Source: Stenotrophomonas sp. MMGLT7
Lineage (GTDB): Bacteria > Pseudomonadota > Gammaproteobacteria > Xanthomonadales > Xanthomonadaceae
DNA length: 64,000 nucleotides
Assembly (NCBI RefSeq): GCF_021168555.1
Contig: NZ_JAJOZS010000004.1
Span: forward strand, 248,001 to 312,000
Direction of reading: 5' to 3'
Of the stretch, positions 7,854 to 16,820 are shown in pieces (positions within the stretch are counted from its first letter, which is position 1; every line of letters starts with the position of its first letter). Made by a program: the position numbers and the translations under genes. The notes under the pieces are model-generated. The model saw only the letters and a program-made list of their open reading frames with translations. It did not search any database and had not been told where the DNA came from.

Positions 7854-8810
7854 ATGTTCATCAGGCAACTCAGCTACCTGGTCGCGCTGTCGCGCGAAAA
7901 GCACTTCGGCCGCGCCGCCGAGGCCTGCCATGTCTCGCAACCGGCGCTGTCCAACGCGATCCGCGGCATCGAGGCCGAACTCGGCATCGCCATCGTCAAC
8001 CGCAACCACCGCTTCGAGGGCTTCACCGAGGACGGCGAGCGGGTGCTGGCCTGGGCGCGCCGCGTGCTCAAGGACTGCGAGGGCCTGCGCCAGGAGGCGC
8101 GCTCGCCGCACGACAACCCCAGCGGCGTGCTGCGCCTGGGCATCATCCCGGCCTCGGTGCCGATCGCACCGCGGCTGACCCAGGCCTGCCTGCACCGCCA
8201 CCCGCGCATCCGCCACGAGATCCGCACCATCGCCGCCAGCGAGATCCTGCAGCGGCTGCAGCGCTTCGACATCGACGTCGGCCTGACCTACCTGGACGAC
8301 GAGCGCCTGGGCGACTTCGATACGCAACCGGTGTTCACCGAGCGCTACGTGCTCGCCGCCGCCAGCACCGCCGCCTTCGACGGCGCGCGCTGCGTCAGCT
8401 GGTCGGAGGTCGCCGACCTGCCGCTGTGCCTGTTCGGCACCGACATGCAGTGCCGGCGCGGCATCGACGCGGCGTTCGCGCGCGCAGGGCGCGAGGTGGT
8501 GCCGCGACTGGAGAGCGACTCGATGACCTCGCTGTGCGCGCACGTGCATGGCGCCGGCCTGTACAGCGTGCTGCCGCACAGCGTGCTGTGCCTGCCGATC
8601 CTGGCGATGCCGCTGGCGACGATCCCGATCGTGCCCGAGCTGCACCGCGCCATCGGCCTGGTGATGCCGGCGCGGCAGCCGCGCGGGCGGGTGCTGCAGG
8701 CCGCGCTGGACTGCTTCGCCGGTGTCGACCTGCAGTACCACGTCGATACCCTGCTCGGCGAGGAAGCCGGCAGCGCCGCCTGCCCGCTGCTCGACCTCGG
8801 CCGCGATTGA
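7854..8810 (+). CDS. LysR-family transcriptional regulator beside the formate genes
   Basis: A 318-residue LysR regulator. The N-terminal winged helix carries HFGRAAEACHVSQPALSNAI (residues 17-36), followed by a two-lobe effector domain. It is divergent from hslV and convergent with the OFA/HPP/formate dehydrogenase operon. The latter is the more likely target, because transport and oxidation of a small acid suit a LysR sensor. There is no sequence proof of the target. Confidence 0.85.
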   Translation: MFIRQLSYLVALSREKHFGRAAEACHVSQPALSNAIRGIEAELGIAIVNRNHRFEGFTEDGERVLAWARRVLKDCEGLRQEARSPHDNPSGVLRLGIIPASVPIAPRLTQACLHRHPRIRHEIRTIAASEILQRLQRFDIDVGLTYLDDERLGDFDTQPVFTERYVLAAASTAAFDGARCVSWSEVADLPLCLFGTDMQCRRGIDAAFARAGREVVPRLESDSMTSLCAHVHGAGLYSVLPHSVLCLPILAMPLATIPIVPELHRAIGLVMPARQPRGRVLQAALDCFAGVDLQYHVDTLLGEEAGSAACPLLDLGRD

Positions 8811-8814
8811 GCGA

Positions 8815-8834
8815 CCGGCGCGGGAAGGCGCCGG
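8815..8834. terminator. Short hairpin between convergent genes
   Basis: CCGGCGC/GCGCCGG arms flank a 6-nt loop in the 33-nt gap between the LysR gene and the OFA transporter gene. It lacks a T-run but is well placed to separate convergent transcripts. Confidence 0.4.
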
Positions 8835-8843
8835 CCGGCGTGC

Positions 8844-10514
8844 TCAGAGGAAGCCGGCCACGCTCTGCAGCGTGCGGTACACGCCCCAGGCGATGGGCAG
8901 GCCCACCGCCAGCCAGGCCAGCAGCAGCGCCAGGCGCTGTCCGCCAGAGGCCGTGGCCGTCGTCGCGGCAGCCGGCGCCTGCTGCGCGACCACCGCCGCG
9001 GCTTCGCGCAGCGGCTTCTCCTCGCGCGCCAGTTCCTCCTCGCTCATGAAGTGGCGGCGGTCGACCGGCCGCAGCAGCAGGTTGCACACCAGCCCCACCA
9101 GCAGGAAACCGACCAGGATGTACATGGTCTGGTTGTAGACCTGGTCGCGCGGCGTGCCCAGCGACAGCTGGTAGTCGCGCATGTAGTTGATCACCACCGG
9201 GCCGACGATGCCGGCGGTGGCCCACGACGTCAGCAGGCGGCCGTGGATGGCGCCGACCATCTGCGTGCCGAACAGGTCGGCCAGGTATGCCGGCACGGTG
9301 GCGAAGCCGCCGCCGTACATGCTGACGATCACGCAGAACGCGGCCACGAACAGCAGCTTGTTGCCGGCCCCGGCGATGGACGGGATGCTGGCGTACAGCA
9401 GCGCACCGATCACGAAGAACAGCGCATAGGTCAGCTTGCGGCCGATGCGGTCGGAGATCGAGGCCCAGGCGAAGCGCCCGCCGATGTTGAACAGGCTCAG
9501 CAGCGCGGTGAAGCCGGCCGCGGCCGCGGCCAGGGCCTTGAGCTGCTCGCCGTCGAGCGCGCCGAACGGCTTGTGCACGCCGATCAGCTCGCCGCCGAAC
9601 ACCTCCTGCAGCATCGGGCTGGCGATGCCGAGCACGCCGATGCCGGCCGACACGTTCATGCACAGCACCATCCACACCAGCCAGAACTGCGGGATGCCCC
9701 AGATGCGCCGCACGTGCACGTGGCCGCGGGCGATCATCGCGTTGGCCGCGGCATCGGCCGGCGGCGGGCTCCATCCCAGCGGCGACCAGCCCGGCGCCGG
9801 CACCCGGTAGCCGAACGCGCCGCCGAGCATGAAGACCGTATACACCAGCCCCATCACCACGAACGTCGGCGCCACGCCGACGTCGTGCGCATTGGCGAAG
9901 TGCGCCATCAGCCCGCTGGCCAGCGGCGAGCCGATCATCGCGCCGCCGCCGAAGCCCATGATCGCCATGCCGGTGGCCATGCCGCGGCGGTCGGGGAACC
10001 ACTTGACCAGGGTGCTGACCGGGGAAATGTAGCCCAGCCCCAGGCCGATGCCGCCGATCACCCCCGAGCCCAGCAGCATCAGCCAGAACTGGTGCAGGTG
10101 GATGCCCAGCGCCGCCACCAGCATGCCGCCGCCCCAGCACAACGCGCTGACCACGCCGGCCTTGCGCGGTCCGGCATGCTCCAGCCAGTGCCCCCAGATC
10201 GCCGCCGAGGTGCCCAGCAGCACGAAGAACAACGTGTAGATCCAGCCCAGGGTGGACACCTTCCAGTCGCAGCCGCGGGCGAACAGCTCCTGCAGGAAGC
10301 CGCCCGGCGTGCACGGCACCGGTTCGGTGATCCCCACCGCCTGCGACAGCGGCAGCCAGAACACCGAGAAGCCGTAGGCCATGCCGATGCACAGGTGGAT
10401 CGCCAGTGCCGCAGGCGGCACCAGCCAGCGGTTGAATCCCGGCGCGGCGACGGTGCGCTGGCGGGACAGCAGCGGCGCGGCCGGGGCCGCGGCATCGTGG
10501 ATCGAGCTCTGCAC
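8844..10514 (-). CDS. OFA-family MFS transporter (oxalate/formate type) with fused small subunit
   Basis: A 556-residue major-facilitator carrier of the oxalate/formate antiporter family. Signatures are GMAYGFSVFWLPL, GLGYISPVSTLVKWFPDRRG and GGGFATVPAYL. After the usual core and a cytoplasmic Ala/Glu-rich linker there is one more hydrophobic helix (last 32 residues) ending GLPIAWGVYRTLQSVAGFL. It resembles the separate small subunit (about 40 aa) encoded beside OFA carriers in other proteobacteria, so the two appear fused. Start is GTG (10512-10514) behind GGGAGG. The formate dehydrogenase upstream points to formate as substrate. Confidence 0.85.
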   Translation of the reverse strand: MQSSIHDAAAPAAPLLSRQRTVAAPGFNRWLVPPAALAIHLCIGMAYGFSVFWLPLSQAVGITEPVPCTPGGFLQELFARGCDWKVSTLGWIYTLFFVLLGTSAAIWGHWLEHAGPRKAGVVSALCWGGGMLVAALGIHLHQFWLMLLGSGVIGGIGLGLGYISPVSTLVKWFPDRRGMATGMAIMGFGGGAMIGSPLASGLMAHFANAHDVGVAPTFVVMGLVYTVFMLGGAFGYRVPAPGWSPLGWSPPPADAAANAMIARGHVHVRRIWGIPQFWLVWMVLCMNVSAGIGVLGIASPMLQEVFGGELIGVHKPFGALDGEQLKALAAAAAGFTALLSLFNIGGRFAWASISDRIGRKLTYALFFVIGALLYASIPSIAGAGNKLLFVAAFCVIVSMYGGGFATVPAYLADLFGTQMVGAIHGRLLTSWATAGIVGPVVINYMRDYQLSLGTPRDQVYNQTMYILVGFLLVGLVCNLLLRPVDRRHFMSEEELAREEKPLREAAAVVAQQAPAAATTATASGGQRLALLLAWLAVGLPIAWGVYRTLQSVAGFL

Positions 10515-10569
10515 GTTGGTTTCCTCCCAAGGGGTGGTACACCGATTGCAAACGACCGGCAGGTGCGCC

Positions 10570-11067
10570 TCAGCCGGATCCGCGCCGCGCCAGCCAGTGC
10601 CGGCCGTACCCGTACAAGCGGCCCAGCAGCATCAGCAGGCACGCCCCGGCCAGCGTGGGCAGCCACAGGAACTCCCAGCCCGGCTGGGCCATGAACACGA
10701 TCACCGGGTTGCTGCCGGCCGGCGGGTGCATGGTGCCGGTGGCCAGCATCAGCATCAGCGCACAGGCAGCGGTGATGCCCAGCGCCGCCCAGCCCGGGCC
10801 GAGCAGGTGCAGCCCGATCAGGCCGACCAGGCTGGCCAGGCAGTGCCCACCGATGACGTTGCGCGGCTGCGAGAACGGCCCGTCTGGGAACGCGAACAGC
10901 AACGCGCAGGTGGCGCCGAAGGAACCGAGCAGCCAGGGCTGGCCGGTCCAGGCCGCCAGCGCGCCGACCAGCGACAGCGCCAGTGCCGCGCCCAGTCCCG
11001 CCAGCGCGATGGCGGCGGGACCGGGGCGCGCGGTGGCCGCGCGCACGGGACGGGACGATGCGGACAT
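10570..11067 (-). CDS. HPP-family integral membrane protein
   Basis: A 165-residue protein with about four membrane spans and the family motif TMHPPAGSNP (His-Pro-Pro at 114-116). Some HPP proteins of cyanobacteria and plastids transport nitrite; elsewhere the role is open. It lies between formate dehydrogenase (24 nt after its stop) and the OFA carrier (55 nt before its start), so it is probably co-transcribed and may handle a small anion. Confidence 0.8.
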   Translation of the reverse strand: MSASSRPVRAATARPGPAAIALAGLGAALALSLVGALAAWTGQPWLLGSFGATCALLFAFPDGPFSQPRNVIGGHCLASLVGLIGLHLLGPGWAALGITAACALMLMLATGTMHPPAGSNPVIVFMAQPGWEFLWLPTLAGACLLMLLGRLYGYGRHWLARRGSG

Positions 11068-11074
11068 GGCCGGG

Positions 11075-11108
11075 TCACTTCTTCTGCGAGATCACTTCTT
11101 CTGCGAGA
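11075..11108. repeat. 17-bp tandem duplication at the formate dehydrogenase stop
   Basis: TCACTTCTTCTGCGAGA occurs twice head to tail (11075-11091 and 11092-11108). On the coding strand each copy encodes SQKK plus a stop, so a second stop-bearing copy lies just beyond the gene end and the product is unchanged. Confidence 0.85.
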
Positions 11109-12297
11109 ACCGGGCCGCTTCCTCCGAGCCGCCGGTGGCATTGCCGGCGCTGTAGGAATGCGCGCCGACGCCGGCCAGGTGGCCGCCCTGCACGATCAGG
11201 TACTCCTCGCGGATCGGCCGCCCCTCGAAGAAGCACTCCAGGATCTCGCGGGTACCGGCGGCGTAGCGCGCCTGCGCCGACAGCGAGGTGCCGGAGATGT
11301 GCGGGGTCATGCCGTTGAACGGCATGGTGCGCCACGGATGGTCCACCGGCGGCGGCTGCGGGAACCACACGTCGCCGCCGTAGCCGGCGAGCTGGCCGCT
11401 GCGCATGGCCTCGACGATGGCGTCGCGGTCGCACAGCTTGCCGCGCGCGGTGTTGACCAGGTAGGCGCCGCGCTTGAAGAACTTCAGCGTGTCGGCGTTG
11501 ATCATGTGCTCGGTTTCCGGGTGCAGCGGGCAGTTCAGCGTCACCACGTCGCAGGCGCCGGCCAGGCTCTCCAGGTTCTCGTGGTGGGTCAGGCCCAGCT
11601 CCTGCTCCACCTGCGCCGGCAGCCGGTGTCGGTCCAGGTAGTGCAGGTGCACGTCGAACGGCTTGAGCAGGCGCAGCACGCGCAGGCCGATGCGCCCGGC
11701 CGCCACCGTGCCCACGTGCATGCCCTCGATGTCGTAGGAGCGCTCCACGCAGTCGGCGATGTTCCAGCCGCCCTTGGCCGCCCACTCGTGCGAAGGCAGG
11801 TAGTTGCGCACCAGCGCCAGCATGGTCATCACCACGTGCTCGGCCACGCTGTTGCTGTTGCAGTAGGTGACCTCGGCCACGGTGACGCCGTGGTCCATCG
11901 CCGCCTGCAGGTCGGTGTGGTCCGAGCCGATGCCGGCGGTGACCACCATCTTCAGCTTCTTCGCGCGCCCGAAGCGCTCGGCGGTCATGTAGGCCGGCCA
12001 GAACGGCTGCGAGATCACGATGTCGGCATCGGGCAGCTCGCGGTCCAGGACGTTGTCCGGGCCGTCCTTGCTGGCGGTCACCACGAACTGGTGGCCGTTG
12101 GCCTCCAGGTAGTCGCGCAGCCCCAGCCCGCCGGAGACGCTGCCCAGCAGCTGGCCCGGGGTGAAGTCGATGGCCTGCGGGGTGGGCAGGGTCTGTCCGT
12201 CGGGATAGCGCTCCAGCCTGGGCAGGCCGTCGCGCGGATAGTGCGTGGGATAGCCGTCGATCGGATCGTCGTAGAGCACGCAAAGGACTTTGGCCAT
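11092..12297 (-). CDS. fdh: NAD-dependent formate dehydrogenase
   Basis: A 401-residue metal-free formate dehydrogenase (D-2-hydroxyacid dehydrogenase superfamily) that oxidises formate to CO2 and reduces NAD. It closely follows the Pseudomonas sp. 101 enzyme: MAKVLCVLYDDP at the start, SQPFWPAY, GIGSDH, the substrate-binding Asn segment TYCNSN, ARGKLCDRD with the catalytic Arg, and GMTPHISGT with the catalytic His. The start at 12297 follows GGAGAA and matches the family N-terminus; the longer frame does not. It is first in a probable operon with the HPP and OFA genes, giving uptake plus oxidation of formate. Confidence 0.95.
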   Translation of the reverse strand: MAKVLCVLYDDPIDGYPTHYPRDGLPRLERYPDGQTLPTPQAIDFTPGQLLGSVSGGLGLRDYLEANGHQFVVTASKDGPDNVLDRELPDADIVISQPFWPAYMTAERFGRAKKLKMVVTAGIGSDHTDLQAAMDHGVTVAEVTYCNSNSVAEHVVMTMLALVRNYLPSHEWAAKGGWNIADCVERSYDIEGMHVGTVAAGRIGLRVLRLLKPFDVHLHYLDRHRLPAQVEQELGLTHHENLESLAGACDVVTLNCPLHPETEHMINADTLKFFKRGAYLVNTARGKLCDRDAIVEAMRSGQLAGYGGDVWFPQPPPVDHPWRTMPFNGMTPHISGTSLSAQARYAAGTREILECFFEGRPIREEYLIVQGGHLAGVGAHSYSAGNATGGSEEAARFSQKK

Positions 12298-12586
12298 TGG
12301 AGGTTCTCCGGTTGGGTGGCGGATGCCCCGGGCGCCTGCGCAGCGGGGCACGGATCGGACCGAACGGGTCGGCGGCGGCCATGCTTGGCGTGGCCGCCAG
12401 CCGATTGCCAATCACTAGTGCTGATCCCTCGATACATCCGCTGAATCGAGCGGCGCCGGGCCTTGTGCCGAAAGGCCTGCGCGCATTCGTACGGCCACGC
12501 GCGGCAGCCCGCCTCGCTGGCGAACGGTGACGTTTTGCGGCGATGCACGATGCTCGGGGGCGGCCGGACCGGGCCGCTCCAGCGAT
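12298..12586. promoter_or_regulatory. Leader of the formate dehydrogenase operon, with a small palindrome
   Basis: This 289-nt gap has no credible gene and should hold the promoter of the formate operon. GATTGCCAATC (12403-12413) is a perfect dyad of 5-bp arms around one base, about 105 nt upstream of the ATG. LysR proteins can bind such a site, but this is only a suggestion. Confidence 0.3.
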
Positions 12587-13081
12587 TCAGCCTGCGGCGA
12601 CGACGCGATCGGCGCGGCAGGCATAGCAGCCCCGGCGCGCGTTGTGCAGGTGCACGTAGGCCACCTGCGGGTCGTCGAGGCAGGCCTGCAGCCAGGGACC
12701 GACCGCCTCGCCCGGGCAGACCTCGGCGGCGACGATCAGGTCGTCGGCGTCGTAGGCGCGCAGCGAGATCAACCGCGTGGCCACGCAATCCGGCACCTGG
12801 CCGGGCGCCAGCCGGGCGCCAGCCGCGCGGCGACCGCGCCGCGACGCACGTAGATCGGTCCGGCCGCGCGGTAGGGCGCATGCGCCGGCTGGTGCATGTG
12901 GTGCAGCAGCAACAGCTCCTCGCCCACGCGCGCCTCCTCCAGGCTGACCCGGCATGGGAAGCCCGGCGCGGCGGCGGCGACCACGCGCCGGGCATGGCAT
13001 GCGTGCAGGCCGGCGTCATCGAGTTCGAACTAGGGAGGCGAAGGGTTGCGGATCGAGTCCGGAAAGAAGGAAGGCGGCCAT
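12587..13081 (-). pseudogene. DUF1203-family gene broken by two frameshifts
   Basis: Three frames together rebuild a DUF1203 protein of about 160 residues. The N-terminus [17 protein letters not shown] starts at 13081. The frame then breaks at CTAG (about 13030) and resumes as [15 protein letters not shown] and PGFPCRVSLEEARVGEELL. The second break is caused by an exact 11-bp tandem duplication (12801-12811 and 12812-12822), after which the protein continues as GQVPDCVATRLISLRAYD to NARRGCYACRADRV and a stop at 12587. The family's function is unknown. Expression of a full product would need two frame corrections. Confidence 0.8.
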
Positions 13082-13173
13082 GGGCATGCTCGTGCGGAGG
13101 AAGCAGCAGCATGGTCCGCCCTCGCCGTACCCTCTCACCGTTGTGCGACGGCGAAGACCGCCGGGTCGCGCCG

Positions 13174-14055
13174 TCAGCCGCCCTTCCTGCGCCGTGCCCG
13201 CGGATGCGCGGCGTCGTAGACCTTGGCCAGGTGCTGGAAGTCCAGGTGGGTGTAGATCTGGGTGGTGGCGATGTCGGCGTGGCCGAGCAGTTCCTGCACC
13301 CCGCGCAGGTCGCCGGAGGATTCGAGGATGTGGCTGGCGAAGCTGTGCCGCAGCATGTGCGGATGCACGTGCTTGTACAGGCCCTGGCGCAGCGCCAGCT
13401 GCTTGATCCGCACCTGCACCGCGCGCTGCGAGATCGGGCCGCCGCCGCGGCCCGGGAACACCGGGGCCTCGTTGCCGGCCGCCGATTCGCCGCGCCATTC
13501 CAGCAGCGCCTTGCGCGCGTGCGAGCCCACCGGCACGCTGCGCTGCTTGTTGCCCTTGCCCAGCACGGTGACCGTGCCGCCGGCGAAGTCCAGGTCGCGC
13601 CAGCGCAGCGCGCACAGTTCGCTCAGGCGCAGGCCCGAGGAATAGAACAGCTCCAGCAGCGCGCGGTCGCGCAGCCCCAGCGGCGCGTCGGTGGGCAGTT
13701 CCACCAGCCGCACCGCCTCGTCGGCGTCGAGCACCTGCGGCAGCTTGCGCGGCGCCTTGGGCGCGCGCAGCGACGCCGCCGGCGAGACCGCGATGCGGCC
13801 GTGGCGCAGCAGCCAGGCATAGAAGCTGCGGCAGGCCGAAAGCCGCCGCTGCAGGCTCTTGGGCGAGAGCCCGCGACGGTGTTCGTCGGCGATGAAGCGG
13901 CGCAGCTGCTCGCTGTCGAGCGCGGACACCTCGGCAGCGTCGGCGTGCTGCAGGGCCCAGTCCGCCAGTGCGGACAGGTCGCGGCGATAGGCGTCGAGCG
14001 TATGCGCCGACATGCGCCGCTCGACCTGCAGGTGGGAGAGGAACGCCTCGATCAT
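13174..14055 (-). CDS. xerC: Tyrosine recombinase XerC
   Basis: A 293-residue site-specific recombinase that, with XerD, resolves chromosome dimers at dif. All catalytic residues are present: Arg143 (SGLRLSE), Lys167 (GKGNKQR), His233 and Arg236 (HPHMLRHSF), His259 (LLGHA) and the nucleophile Tyr268 (TQIYTHL). The order lptM-dapF-DUF484-xerC is conserved in gammaproteobacteria, which marks this as the housekeeping XerC and not an integron or phage enzyme. Confidence 0.95.
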   Translation of the reverse strand: MIEAFLSHLQVERRMSAHTLDAYRRDLSALADWALQHADAAEVSALDSEQLRRFIADEHRRGLSPKSLQRRLSACRSFYAWLLRHGRIAVSPAASLRAPKAPRKLPQVLDADEAVRLVELPTDAPLGLRDRALLELFYSSGLRLSELCALRWRDLDFAGGTVTVLGKGNKQRSVPVGSHARKALLEWRGESAAGNEAPVFPGRGGGPISQRAVQVRIKQLALRQGLYKHVHPHMLRHSFASHILESSGDLRGVQELLGHADIATTQIYTHLDFQHLAKVYDAAHPRARRRKGG

Positions 14056-14114
14056 GGCACTGCCCGCGGCCGTGGAACGACCCCGCAGGCGGCCTGCAGG
14101 CGGGCGCTCACGGC

Positions 14115-14801
14115 TCAGCCGCCGAAACGCTGCAGCGCCACCGCCAGCGACTCGCCCATCATGCGCAGGAACAGCGTGCCCATGCCCGGGTAGAAGCGGT
14201 TGGGATCGCGGCTGCCCACCGCCAGCAGGCCCGTGCCCGGCAGCGGCAGCAGCGCGGTGGACTGCACCTCGCCCTGCGCCTGGCCGTACAGCACGGCGTT
14301 CTTTTCCGGCTGCAGGCGGCCGCAGATCGGCTCGCCGCTCTTCAGGCAGTCGCGGAACGGCGCCAGCCGCGCATCGGCCTCGTCCAGCACCTGCAGCCAC
14401 GGCGCCTGCACGCCGTCGAGCGGATGCAGCAGCACGATGCTGACCTTGTCGCCGTCGAAGTCCTCTTCCAGCGAGGCCGCCATCGCGCGCACGGTGTCGG
14501 CCGCACTGGCCTGGCGCATCAGCGCCAGCGTGAGCTGGTGCGTGCGCACCGCCAGGCGCTCGTTGACCTGGGCATTGGCCGCCAGTTCGGCCAGCCGCCG
14601 CGACAGCTCGCGGTTCTTGTCGCGCAGCACCTCCAGCTGGTAGCTGGCCAGCGATGCGGTCGGGCCCTCGTCGCGCGGCACCACCAGCGTCAACGCGAGA
14701 TCGGGGAATTGCTTCAGGAAAGCCGGGTGCCGCCGCAGCCAGGCCGCGACCTCGTGCGCCCCCAATTTGTCGATGGCGTTCTTTTCCACGGTATCGCTCA
14801 T
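14115..14801 (-). CDS. DUF484 family protein (YigA-like)
   Basis: A 228-residue soluble protein with the DUF484 layout: an N-terminal helical part with [17 protein letters not shown], a central coiled segment rich in Leu/Arg/Glu, and a GAF-like C-terminal half ending [17 protein letters not shown]. Its ATG overlaps the dapF stop by 4 nt and xerC follows 59 nt later, matching E. coli yigA. The molecular function is not established. Confidence 0.88.
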   Translation of the reverse strand: MSDTVEKNAIDKLGAHEVAAWLRRHPAFLKQFPDLALTLVVPRDEGPTASLASYQLEVLRDKNRELSRRLAELAANAQVNERLAVRTHQLTLALMRQASAADTVRAMAASLEEDFDGDKVSIVLLHPLDGVQAPWLQVLDEADARLAPFRDCLKSGEPICGRLQPEKNAVLYGQAQGEVQSTALLPLPGTGLLAVGSRDPNRFYPGMGTLFLRMMGESLAVALQRFGG

Positions 14802-15652
14802 GGATTCCACTCCCCCTCGAAGACGAATGTGGCCGGGCCGGACAGGGTCACCTCGGCGTCGTCGGCCGGCCAGCGCACGCGCAACTCGCCGCCGGGCAGG
14901 CCGATGCGCACGTCGCGGCCGATACGGCCGCGCTGCATCAGCACCACCGCCGCGGCGCAGGCGCCGCTGCCGCAGGCCAGTGTCTCGCCGACGCCGCGCT
15001 CGTACACGCGCAGGCGGATGTGGCCGTGGTCGACCACCTGGGCGAAGCCGACGTTGGCCGACTGCGGGAACGAGGGGTTCTGCTGCATCAGCGGCCCCAC
15101 CCGCTCCACCGGTGCCGCATCGACCAGGCCGACCTCGATCACCGCGTGCGGGTTGCCCATCGACACCGCGCCGAAGCGCACGCTCTCGCCCTGCAGCGGC
15201 AGGAAGTACTCCTCGCGCGCGTGGGCGAAGCCGGCCAGCGGGATCTGTGCCGGCTCGAAACGCGGCACGCCCATGGCCACCGCAAAATCGCCGTCGGCCA
15301 GCTGCTCGACCGCGTGCACGCCCACCGGGCTGTCGATGAGGAAATGCGCCGCGGCGGCGCCGTCGCGCACCAGCCACGCGGCGACGCAGCGCGCGCCGTT
15401 GCCGCACTGGCCGGCATCGCTGCCGTCGGCGTTCCAGATCCGATAGGACGCCACCGCCTGCTCGCTGCGCGGCGGCTCGATGGTCAGGATCTGGTCGCAG
15501 CCGACGCCGAAGTGGCGATCGGCCAGGCGCGAGGCGAACTGCGGGTCCGGCGGCGGCGTGCAGTCGCGCAGGTCCAGCACCACGAAATCGTTGCCGGCGC
15601 CATGCATCTTGCTGAAACGCAGGCGCGCATCCGCGCCCGGGCTACTCGTCAT
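14798..15652 (-). CDS. dapF: Diaminopimelate epimerase
   Basis: A 284-residue epimerase that interconverts LL- and meso-diaminopimelate for lysine and peptidoglycan synthesis. The two active-site cysteines are Cys83 (QCGNGARC) and Cys227 (ACGSGAC), and the N-terminal [11 protein letters not shown] is diagnostic. The start overlaps the end of lptM by 11 nt and the stop overlaps the DUF484 gene by 4 nt, so the four genes form one coupled operon. Confidence 0.96.
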   Translation of the reverse strand: MTSSPGADARLRFSKMHGAGNDFVVLDLRDCTPPPDPQFASRLADRHFGVGCDQILTIEPPRSEQAVASYRIWNADGSDAGQCGNGARCVAAWLVRDGAAAAHFLIDSPVGVHAVEQLADGDFAVAMGVPRFEPAQIPLAGFAHAREEYFLPLQGESVRFGAVSMGNPHAVIEVGLVDAAPVERVGPLMQQNPSFPQSANVGFAQVVDHGHIRLRVYERGVGETLACGSGACAAAVVLMQRGRIGRDVRIGLPGGELRVRWPADDAEVTLSGPATFVFEGEWNP

Positions 15653-15863
15653 CGCCGTTGTCTTGGACCGGCTCGGCGCGCCCGTCCTCGGGCTGGAGCT
15701 GGTCGGCGGGCGGGATGTCGGCGGCGGGGGTGGCGGGCGCGGTATCGACCGGCACCGGCTTCTGCGGCATCACCAGCGGGCCCTTGTTGCCGCAGGCGGC
15801 CAGCGCCAGCAGCGCGGCGCCGGCCAGCGCGATGCGGATCTTCGGGGAAAGCTTGATCGTCAT
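15642..15863 (-). CDS. lptM: LptM (YifL-type) lipoprotein
   Basis: A 73-residue lipoprotein with an LALAAC lipobox (acylated Cys24) followed directly by GNKGPL, the hallmark of LptM, which helps mature the LptDE lipopolysaccharide translocon in E. coli. The rest is a Pro/Asp-rich disordered tail. Its place directly before dapF is the conserved one. Confidence 0.85.
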   Translation of the reverse strand: MTIKLSPKIRIALAGAALLALAACGNKGPLVMPQKPVPVDTAPATPAADIPPADQLQPEDGRAEPVQDNGDDE

Positions 15864-15918
15864 GGCGCGAGTATAGCCACTCGCGGTGCCGCCCCACAGG
15901 CGGCCGGCACGTGGATAT

Positions 15919-16302
15919 TCAGGACGGCGGCGGCGGTTCCGGCCGCAGCCACAGCCAGATCGCCACCGCGGTCATGCAGGCGATCGGCACGATCTGCGCC
16001 CACAGCCGCGGCACGAACAGCAGCACGATCACCGCGCACACGGCCATGGCGATGGTCGCCATCCACTTGCCGCGCCGGCTGACCGCACCGTGGTTCTCCC
16101 AGTCCGCGATCACCGGGCCGAAGCGCGGATCGTTGACCAGCCGCTGCCGCAGCCGCTCGGAACCGCGCGTGGCCGCCCACGCCGCGATCAGGATGAACAC
16201 GGTGGTCGGCAGCCCGGGTACGAAGATGCCGACGATGCCGGTGGCCAGGCTGACATAGGCCAGCAGCCACCACAGCCAGCGGAAGCGCACCGGTCGGTTC
16301 AT
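15919..16302 (-). CDS. YbaN-like (DUF454) inner-membrane protein
   Basis: A 127-residue protein with about three membrane spans and the DUF454 block GIVGIFVPGLPTTVFILIAA (residues 22-41), then a SERLRQRLVNDPRFG loop and a WENHGAVSRRGK segment. The function is unknown. It ends 56 nt before lptM and could be transcribed with that operon. Confidence 0.82.
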   Translation of the reverse strand: MNRPVRFRWLWWLLAYVSLATGIVGIFVPGLPTTVFILIAAWAATRGSERLRQRLVNDPRFGPVIADWENHGAVSRRGKWMATIAMAVCAVIVLLFVPRLWAQIVPIACMTAVAIWLWLRPEPPPPS

Positions 16303-16549
16303 GCGGCAATGATAGTGCCGGAGCGGAAGCTGCGGTCACGCCATGGAAGGTCCTGCCCGGACCGACCGCGAATACGCTCCGGTTCGATGCCGGCCACACC
16401 GCCGTCGCCGAGGCCGGCCGTTTCCTGCGCCGGACCCTGGTGTCGTGGGATGCAGGCCGGAGCCGAAAGCGATCGCCCCCTTGCGGGAAGAACTCGATCA
16501 CCGTCCCGGCGCAGGCTTGTCTCTACGTCACAGGACAGCAACAGGCCTC

Positions 16550-16676
16550 CCTTCTCCCGCCTGCGGGGGAAGGTGCCCGAAGGGCGGATGGGGGCTGCAT
16601 GAAGCATGGGAAAGCAACAGCAAAAGCTCCCCCCATCCGGCGCTGCGCGCCACCTTCCCCCGCACGCGGGAGAAGG
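16550..16676. repeat. Intergenic inverted-repeat element
   Basis: Arms of 26 nt at 16550-16575 and 16651-16676 match at 25 of 26 positions (core CTCCCGC, then GCGGGGGAAGGTG), enclosing about 75 nt. This is a dispersed non-coding element of the kind common in Xanthomonadaceae spacers. The rest of the 16303-16820 gap shows no gene. Confidence 0.7.
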
Positions 16677-16820
16677 AGATATGGGCAACTTCAAATATGG
16701 TGAAGTGACAGGCCTTCGCCGGGACCACGGCTCCGACCGACACCTGCGTTGAAGGTCCCGTGCCAGGGCAGGAGACGACACCGCCCCCTCCCCTGCGCAT
16801 GCCAGATGCCAGGGCGCCCG

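Noticed and set aside
5380-8178. A 932-codon plus-strand open frame across hslVU
   Set aside because: It is a shadow of hslU and hslV, with a composition typical of antisense frames and no start signal.
12078-13112. A 344-codon minus-strand frame spanning the DUF1203 remnant and the fdh start
   Set aside because: The DUF1203 similarity lies in the other two frames with frameshifts; this frame has no domain.
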